From Clostridia bacterium (GTDB taxonomy: Bacteria > Bacillota > Dehalobacteriia > UBA4068): a stretch of DNA of 9,744 bases. The notes beneath the pieces were generated by a model that did not search any database, was not told the DNA's origin, and was given only the letters and a program-made list of their open reading frames with translations. The translations under genes were made by a program, and so were the position numbers. Within the stretch, counting starts at the first letter, position 1. Each line of letters starts with the position of its first letter. The stretch is taken from assembly GCA_012515255.1 (NCBI GenBank), contig JAAYYR010000075.1:1-9744 (forward strand), given 5' to 3'. Positions 6,040 to 9,744 of the stretch are shown piece by piece.

Positions 6040-6079
6040 CCGATTGCCGGCCGGGGCGGCGGGAACTAAAATGTTCATC

Positions 6080-6096
6080 ATTGCTTCTAAAGCAAT
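6080..6096 (+). other. 7-bp hairpin upstream of the SGNH hydrolase gene
   Basis: ATTGCTT (6080-6086) and AAGCAAT (6090-6096) are perfect inverted copies around a 3-nt loop. No T-run follows, so it is not a clear radA terminator. It could be an operator or an RNA-processing hairpin. No good -35/-10 pair was found in this 98-nt gap, although a TACAAT occurs at 6113-6118. Confidence 0.35.
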
Positions 6097-6137
6097 AAGC
6101 GGCAATAAAAAATACAATACTATATAAGGAAAATATA

Positions 6138-6830
6138 ATGAAAGCAGCAATATTCGGCGATTCAATTATGCGCGGCATGTATTGGGATGAAGAAGCCGCG
6201 AAATATCAGATCTGGCATAATGATTTCCTGGGAGACATTGAGGCGGCGGGCGGCTTTGAATTGGTCAACCATGCCCTCGTAGGCAGTACGGTGGAGCGGG
6301 GGCGGGCTAATTTTGACAAAGTCGTGGCCAAGGGGCTGGATTGCCAGCTGCTGCTGCTGGAATACGGCGGCAATGATTGTGATTTTGACTGGGCCGGCAT
6401 CGCGGAGCAGGCTGATAGAGAGCATCAGCCGAAAACGCCGCTGCAGGCTTTCGAGAAAGCCTATGCCGGGCTGATCACCAAGGCGCGCTCTTTGCATATG
6501 AAGCCCGTTCTGATGACTTTGCCGCCGATCGACGCCCATAAGTACTTCGCCTGGTTCAGCCGCAAGCTCAACCCTGAGCCGCTGCTGCATTGGCTGGGCG
6601 ATATCAATATCATCTATCGCCATCAGGAATTGTATTCCCTGGCTGTAGCGCGTCTGGCGGCGGCGTTTTCCTGCCCGCTCATTGATCTGCGCAGCGCCTA
6701 TTTGCCCCAGCACAAGCTTGACGGCCTGATCGGCGTCGACGGCATTCATCCTACGCCCGCCGGCTACCAGTTGATCTGGGGCGAGATCCTACGTTTTTTC
6801 CAGCAAAAGCCGGGAAGCCAGCCGGCCTGA
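6138..6830 (+). CDS. SGNH/GDSL-family hydrolase
   Basis: A 230-residue predicted esterase/lipase-like hydrolase. The four SGNH blocks are recognisable: GDSI with nucleophile S9, the block II glycine in LVGST (G50), block III YGGND (N79) and block V DGIHPTPAGY with D201 and H204 of the catalytic triad. There is no signal peptide, so the enzyme appears cytoplasmic. The substrate is unknown; relatives act on acyl or acetyl esters of sugars and lipids. AAGGA (6126-6130) lies 7 nt before the ATG. It sits 98 nt after radA and 118 nt before the secreted stalk protein. Given the envelope genes downstream, removal of acetyl groups from a glycan is one possibility, but nothing in the sequence proves it. 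Confidence 0.85.
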   Translation: MKAAIFGDSIMRGMYWDEEAAKYQIWHNDFLGDIEAAGGFELVNHALVGSTVERGRANFDKVVAKGLDCQLLLLEYGGNDCDFDWAGIAEQADREHQPKTPLQAFEKAYAGLITKARSLHMKPVLMTLPPIDAHKYFAWFSRKLNPEPLLHWLGDINIIYRHQELYSLAVARLAAAFSCPLIDLRSAYLPQHKLDGLIGVDGIHPTPAGYQLIWGEILRFFQQKPGSQPA

Positions 6831-6841
6831 TCTGAAATTTA

Positions 6842-6854
6842 GCTGATCATCAGC
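6842..6854 (+). other. Short palindrome GCTGATCATCAGC between genes
   Basis: GCTGA and TCAGC flank TCA just after the SGNH hydrolase stop codon. It has no T-run, so it is not a terminator by itself. It might be a protein-binding site or a processing hairpin. Confidence 0.3.
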
Positions 6855-6948
6855 CCGCGACAAGGGATTATGAGCGGAAATGTCGAAAAATATTTCGTTT
6901 CCGGCTTCTGCGCCGCTATGGCTGTTGTCAATGAATCAAGGAGGTAGC

Positions 6949-7551
6949 ATGAAAAAGCAAGCTAGATTTTTGCTCATCTTTGTGATGCTTTGCTTAGTCT
7001 GCATACCTCTTAGTCCGGCTTATGCCAGTTCGCCCGGCTCAGCGGCCGACCCTTTGGTCACCAAGTCCTGGGTGGATAATTATGTGACGGCTCAATTCGC
7101 GCCGCTTGAGGCAAAGATCGCACAGCTAAAGGATTTGGTGCGGCAGCGCCTGGGTATTGATGCGCTCAGTATCCGGCTATATATCGGCAGCGGTACAGCC
7201 TATGTCAATGACAGCCCGCGCCAGATCGACGCCGAACGCCCGGCGGTGACGCCGCAGCTCAAAGGTAGTGGTTATACTATGGTGCCTGTGCGTTTTGTGG
7301 CGGAGGCGCTGGGCGTTGATGTGCAGTGGCAGGCGGAAAGCCAGCAGGTCTTGTTCTCCCGGGGCGATGATGTGGTGGTCCTCACTGTAGGCAGCGCCTC
7401 GGCCAAGATCAATAACCGCGATTATACCATGGGCTATGCGCCTTTTATTGAAAATCAGCGCACTTATGTGCATATACGTTTTGTCGCCGAGGCTTTTAAT
7501 TGCCAGGTCGGCTGGACGCAAAATGAAAAAAGGGTTGATATCAGCAAGTAG
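6949..7551 (+). CDS. Secreted stalk-domain protein (copper amine oxidase N-terminal-like repeats)
   Basis: A 200-residue exported protein. The signal peptide (about 1-26) has a KKQAR basic start, a hydrophobic core and an AYA-SS cleavage site. Residues 28-70 form a polar, coiled-coil-like region. The remainder is a copper-amine-oxidase-N-like 'stalk' domain with two copies of a motif, VPVRFVAEALGVDVQW (112-127) and VHIRFVAEAFNCQVGW (174-189). Such domains are common in exported proteins of Clostridia and Negativicutes; despite the name they show no copper site or oxidase activity, and their role is probably structural or in binding the cell surface. A very strong AAGGAGGT (6938-6945) precedes the ATG at 6949. 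A longer frame from 6880 lacks a good ribosome binding site and would put 23 residues before the signal peptide, so it is rejected. Confidence 0.85.
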   Translation: MKKQARFLLIFVMLCLVCIPLSPAYASSPGSAADPLVTKSWVDNYVTAQFAPLEAKIAQLKDLVRQRLGIDALSIRLYIGSGTAYVNDSPRQIDAERPAVTPQLKGSGYTMVPVRFVAEALGVDVQWQAESQQVLFSRGDDVVVLTVGSASAKINNRDYTMGYAPFIENQRTYVHIRFVAEAFNCQVGWTQNEKRVDISK

Positions 7552-7619
7552 GCGCCCTCTCCAACAGAAGCGCGCCGTGCTTGCCGCAGAAATTAAGAAC
7601 ATACAGAGGTGGACGGCAC

Positions 7620-8858
7620 ATGAGCCAAAATGAATTTTGGGCGCAGGATATGACCCAGATCCACGGCAAGCGGAACTGGTTTTCCCGGCTCAGCCCGCAA
7701 CGCAAGCTAATATATACGCTGCTATTTATTTTCGTGGTGGCCTGGAGCTTTTTTATCGGCTTTAATATCGCCAATGCCATGGGGCCGGACCCGGATGATT
7801 GGGTGATTGCCACCAAAGAAGATCTGGGCGACGCGCTCGAGGATGAATTGCTGAAGATCGACGGCATTCGCACCATCCTCATGGTGGGCTGCGACGCCCG
7901 GGAGGGCGAGACGACCAGCCGCAGCGACACGATGATGCTCGCCTTCATCAACGGCGATACCGACACCATATCACTGCTTTCCATCCCCCGCGACTGCTAT
8001 GTGCAGATCGCGGGTTATTCCACTAAAACCAAAATCAACCATTCATTTTCCTATGGCGGCATTAATCTGACCCGGGATACGATCGAGTATTTCCTCGGCA
8101 TCAAAATCGATGACTATGTACTTGTGGATTTCCAGGGCTTTATCGATTTGGTCGACGCTTTGGACGGCGTCAAGATTGATGTCGACCAAAGAATGATCAA
8201 TTATGACGAGGGTATTGATTTGAACCCCGGTATGCAAACCCTGGACGGCAAGCAGTCTTTGGGATATTGCCGTTTCCGTCTGGGCCAGGACGGCACCGCC
8301 TCGATCAGCGACGTCAAGCGGGCCGAGCATCAGCAAAACTTTATCCTGGCTCTAAAAGATAGGTTGATTTCGCTCAGCACTTTATGGAAGGTGCCTAAAT
8401 TAGTGGGTCTGGCCAATAAATACATCAATTATTCTTTCTCGACTACAGAAGGGATCAAGCTGGCCAACACCCTGCTTAATATGAATTTGAACAATATTAA
8501 GACTTATACTGTGCCCAGCGGCGGCATGTATATCAACGGCATCAGCTATGAGATTGTTAATAAAGCCGCCACTTTGGAAATACTCAATGAAATCATCGGC
8601 AATGAATATACATATACGCCGCATATCATTGATGATGGCGGCGCCGGGCGCTATAACAATGACGCGCCGGAGGAAGCGCCGGATGAGGAAGCGCCGGATT
8701 TGGGCGAGCCGACCGATACGCCGCCACAGACCGGCGGCGAGACAGGCGGCGGTGAGACAGGCGGCAATACCGGCGATAATACTAGCGATAATACCGGTGG
8801 CAATACCGGCGGCGATAATCCCGGCGGCGGCCTTGACGAAATACCTGAGCCGCAATAA
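7620..8858 (+). CDS. LytR-CpsA-Psr (LCP) family cell-wall glycopolymer ligase
   Basis: A 412-residue membrane-anchored protein. LCP enzymes move undecaprenyl-linked glycopolymers (teichoic acids, capsules) onto peptidoglycan outside the membrane. A cytoplasmic N-terminus is followed by one helix (about 30-51), then an extracellular LCP domain (about 82-255) with TSRSDTMML (R101, D103), SIPRDCYV (R124, D125), KINHSFSYGG (138-147) and YCRFR (216-220) leading to D231, R234 and HQQ (237-239). Most family members have RQQ at the last position. Residues 275-333 look like the region that follows many LCP cores. The tail is Glu/Asp/Pro-rich (349-368) and then Gly/Thr/Asn repeats (371-404). AGAGGTGG (7605-7612) lies 7 nt before the ATG; an earlier in-frame TTG at 7581 lacks such a site. 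It is 24 nt before the TagA-like gene. Confidence 0.92.
   Translation: MSQNEFWAQDMTQIHGKRNWFSRLSPQRKLIYTLLFIFVVAWSFFIGFNIANAMGPDPDDWVIATKEDLGDALEDELLKIDGIRTILMVGCDAREGETTSRSDTMMLAFINGDTDTISLLSIPRDCYVQIAGYSTKTKINHSFSYGGINLTRDTIEYFLGIKIDDYVLVDFQGFIDLVDALDGVKIDVDQRMINYDEGIDLNPGMQTLDGKQSLGYCRFRLGQDGTASISDVKRAEHQQNFILALKDRLISLSTLWKVPKLVGLANKYINYSFSTTEGIKLANTLLNMNLNNIKTYTVPSGGMYINGISYEIVNKAATLEILNEIIGNEYTYTPHIIDDGGAGRYNNDAPEEAPDEEAPDLGEPTDTPPQTGGETGGGETGGNTGDNTSDNTGGNTGGDNPGGGLDEIPEPQ
8730..8831 (+). repeat. Low-complexity repeats coding the LCP protein tail
   Basis: Short GGCGGCAATACC / GGCGATAATACT-like units repeat and encode Gly-Gly-Glu/Asn-Thr motifs at residues 371-404. Such tracts expand and shrink by slipped-strand pairing, so tail length may vary between strains. 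Confidence 0.7.
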
Positions 8859-8882
8859 GCCGCCGGGCGACGGGAGCGACTG

Positions 8883-9626
8883 ATGATACGCATTTTAGGG
8901 CTGCGGGTCGACCAGGTAAATATGGAGCAGGCTCTGGCACGGCTTAGCGAGGCTATCGCTGCTTTTCGCGCGGGCAAAAGCCGCGGCGCCCAAGTGGTCA
9001 CCATCAATCCCGAAGGCATCTGGCTGGCGCGCGGGGATGAACAACTGCGGCGGATTATCGAGGAGGCTTATCTGGTGACGCCGGATGGCAGCGGCGTCCT
9101 GTGGGCGGCTGCCCGTCAAGGGAAAATCCTTGACGAGCGTGTTACGGGTATTGATTTGCTGTATCGTCTCTGCGAGCGGGCGGCAGAGGAGCAATGGCGC
9201 GTTTATCTGCTGGGCGCTAAACCCGGCATTGCCGATGAAGCTGCGGCGCGGCTACGACTTGCTTATCCGCATCTTCTTATCGTGGGTCGGGAGAACGGTT
9301 ATTTTCGCGACCGCGAGGAGCAGGTGATTTGCGAGATCGCGGCCAGCCGGCCGGATATTCTTTTTGCGGCCCTGGGTATGCCTTATCAGGAAAAATGGCT
9401 GGCGGCCAATATAGAAAAGCTCGGCTGCGCCGTAATGATCGGCGTCGGCGGCAGCTTTGATGTGATTGCCGGCCGGGTACGGCGGGCGCCGCGCCTGCTG
9501 CAAAGGCTGCGGCTGGAATGGCTATGGCGGCTGCTGCACGACCCGCGCCGCTGGCGGCGTTTCCTCGCCATCCCCCGCTTTATGGCCGCGGTGAGGCGGG
9601 AGATTAAAAATAATAACGAAAAATAG
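8883..9626 (+). CDS. WecG/TagA/CpsF-family (GT26) glycosyltransferase
   Basis: A 247-residue enzyme. In Gram-positives TagA adds N-acetylmannosamine to undecaprenyl-diphospho-GlcNAc, making the linkage unit of wall teichoic acid; WecG does the like for enterobacterial common antigen with ManNAcA. Family marks are VVTINPEG (38-45, T40), LVTPDGSGVLWAA (64-76, catalytic-type D68), RVTGIDL (86-92), VYLLGAKPG (107-115), ALGMPYQEKW (163-172), GVGGSFDVIAGRVRRAP (187-203) and the C-terminal LEWLWRLLHDPRRWRR (211-226). The very basic C-terminus (about 196-240) fits the known membrane-binding role of this appendage in TagA. GGGAG (8872-8876) lies 6 nt before the ATG. Twenty-four nt separate it from the LCP gene, so they are probably co-transcribed. 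The exact sugar donor cannot be told from sequence. Confidence 0.93.
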   Translation: MIRILGLRVDQVNMEQALARLSEAIAAFRAGKSRGAQVVTINPEGIWLARGDEQLRRIIEEAYLVTPDGSGVLWAAARQGKILDERVTGIDLLYRLCERAAEEQWRVYLLGAKPGIADEAAARLRLAYPHLLIVGRENGYFRDREEQVICEIAASRPDILFAALGMPYQEKWLAANIEKLGCAVMIGVGGSFDVIAGRVRRAPRLLQRLRLEWLWRLLHDPRRWRRFLAIPRFMAAVRREIKNNNEK

Positions 9627-9649
9627 CCGTCTACAAATAGCCGCATAAA

Positions 9650-9684
9650 AAATAACTCCGGAACCGTGCCGGAGTTATTTCTTT
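9650..9684. terminator. Strong bidirectional intrinsic terminator
   Basis: AAATAACTCCGG (9650-9661) pairs perfectly over 12 bp with CCGGAGTTATTT (9669-9680) across a 7-nt loop. On the plus strand TCTTT follows; on the minus strand a T-run (complement of 9646-9651) follows. It ends the envelope gene cluster and could serve a convergent minus-strand gene as well. Confidence 0.9.
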
Positions 9685-9703
9685 GAATTCATTATGAGCA
9701 CCC

Positions 9704-9744
9704 TTAGCGAGACTGGCTGCCGGAGCCGGAACCAGAGCCGGAGC
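9704..9744 (-). CDS. Possible C-terminus of a convergent protein with Gly-Ser repeats (partial)
   Basis: Reading leftward from the edge, the frame gives SGSGSGSGSQSR and then TAA (9706-9704). Alternating Gly-Ser is typical of flexible tails, and the bidirectional terminator 24 nt downstream is what a convergent gene would need. Only 12 codons are visible, so the protein cannot be identified. A plus-strand frame from an ATG at 9694 is also open to the edge but has no ribosome binding site. Confidence 0.4.
   Translation of the reverse strand, partial: SGSGSGSGSQSR

Noticed and set aside
9621..9643. Two AAATAGCCG copies 14 bp apart after the TagA-like gene
   Set aside because: Only two short copies, one overlapping the stop codon; too little for a functional repeat.

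Overview
The window looks like a chromosomal segment of a moderately GC-rich bacterium, most likely a Bacillota (Firmicutes) member of the Clostridia/Negativicutes kind. The reasons are strong AGGAGG-type ribosome binding sites, an adenosylcobalamin-dependent ribonucleotide reductase, a secreted protein with copper-amine-oxidase-like stalk repeats, a LytR-CpsA-Psr protein next to a TagA-type glycosyltransferase, and an Lsa-like ABC-F protein. The family assignments come from recognising motifs; no database search was possible. There is no IS element, CRISPR array, tRNA or rRNA.

Left half, minus strand (about 1-4360). In transcription order: an MFS carboxylate-type transporter (2884-4137, TTG start), an ABC-F ATPase of the Lsa/Vga antibiotic-resistance type (1154-2632), and the N-terminal 283 codons of a class II ribonucleotide reductase, nrdJ (1-849, cut by the window edge). 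Each has its own candidate promoter. nrdJ has two NrdR-box-like sites in front of it, one covering the likely -10 element.

The most interesting element is the roughly 210-nt leader of the ABC-F gene (2633-2845). It has a near-consensus promoter, a six-codon leader ORF (MRFLSC) with its own Shine-Dalgarno site, and an intrinsic terminator ending just before the ABC-F ribosome binding site. Three mutually exclusive pairings link them: the leader ORF pairs with a middle segment (10 bp), the middle segment pairs with the terminator 5' arm and loop (8+5 bp), and the terminator arms pair with each other. This is the layout of a ribosome-stalling attenuator that would switch on the gene when an antibiotic stalls the ribosome on the leader ORF.

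Right half, plus strand (about 4579-9680). radA, a DNA repair ATPase, has its own strong promoter. It is followed by an SGNH/GDSL hydrolase, a secreted stalk-domain protein, an LCP-family cell-wall glycopolymer ligase with a low-complexity tail, and a TagA/WecG-family glycosyltransferase. The last three have short gaps (68 and 24 nt) and end at a strong bidirectional terminator (9650-9684). TagA-type enzymes make linkage units of wall glycopolymers and LCP proteins attach finished polymers, so this end is plausibly a cell-envelope module. Beyond the terminator, a convergent minus-strand gene may contribute only a Gly-Ser repeat C-terminus at the window edge.

The divergent gap at 4138-4677 holds the back-to-back MFS and radA promoters and a perfect 8-bp GC hairpin in the MFS leader.
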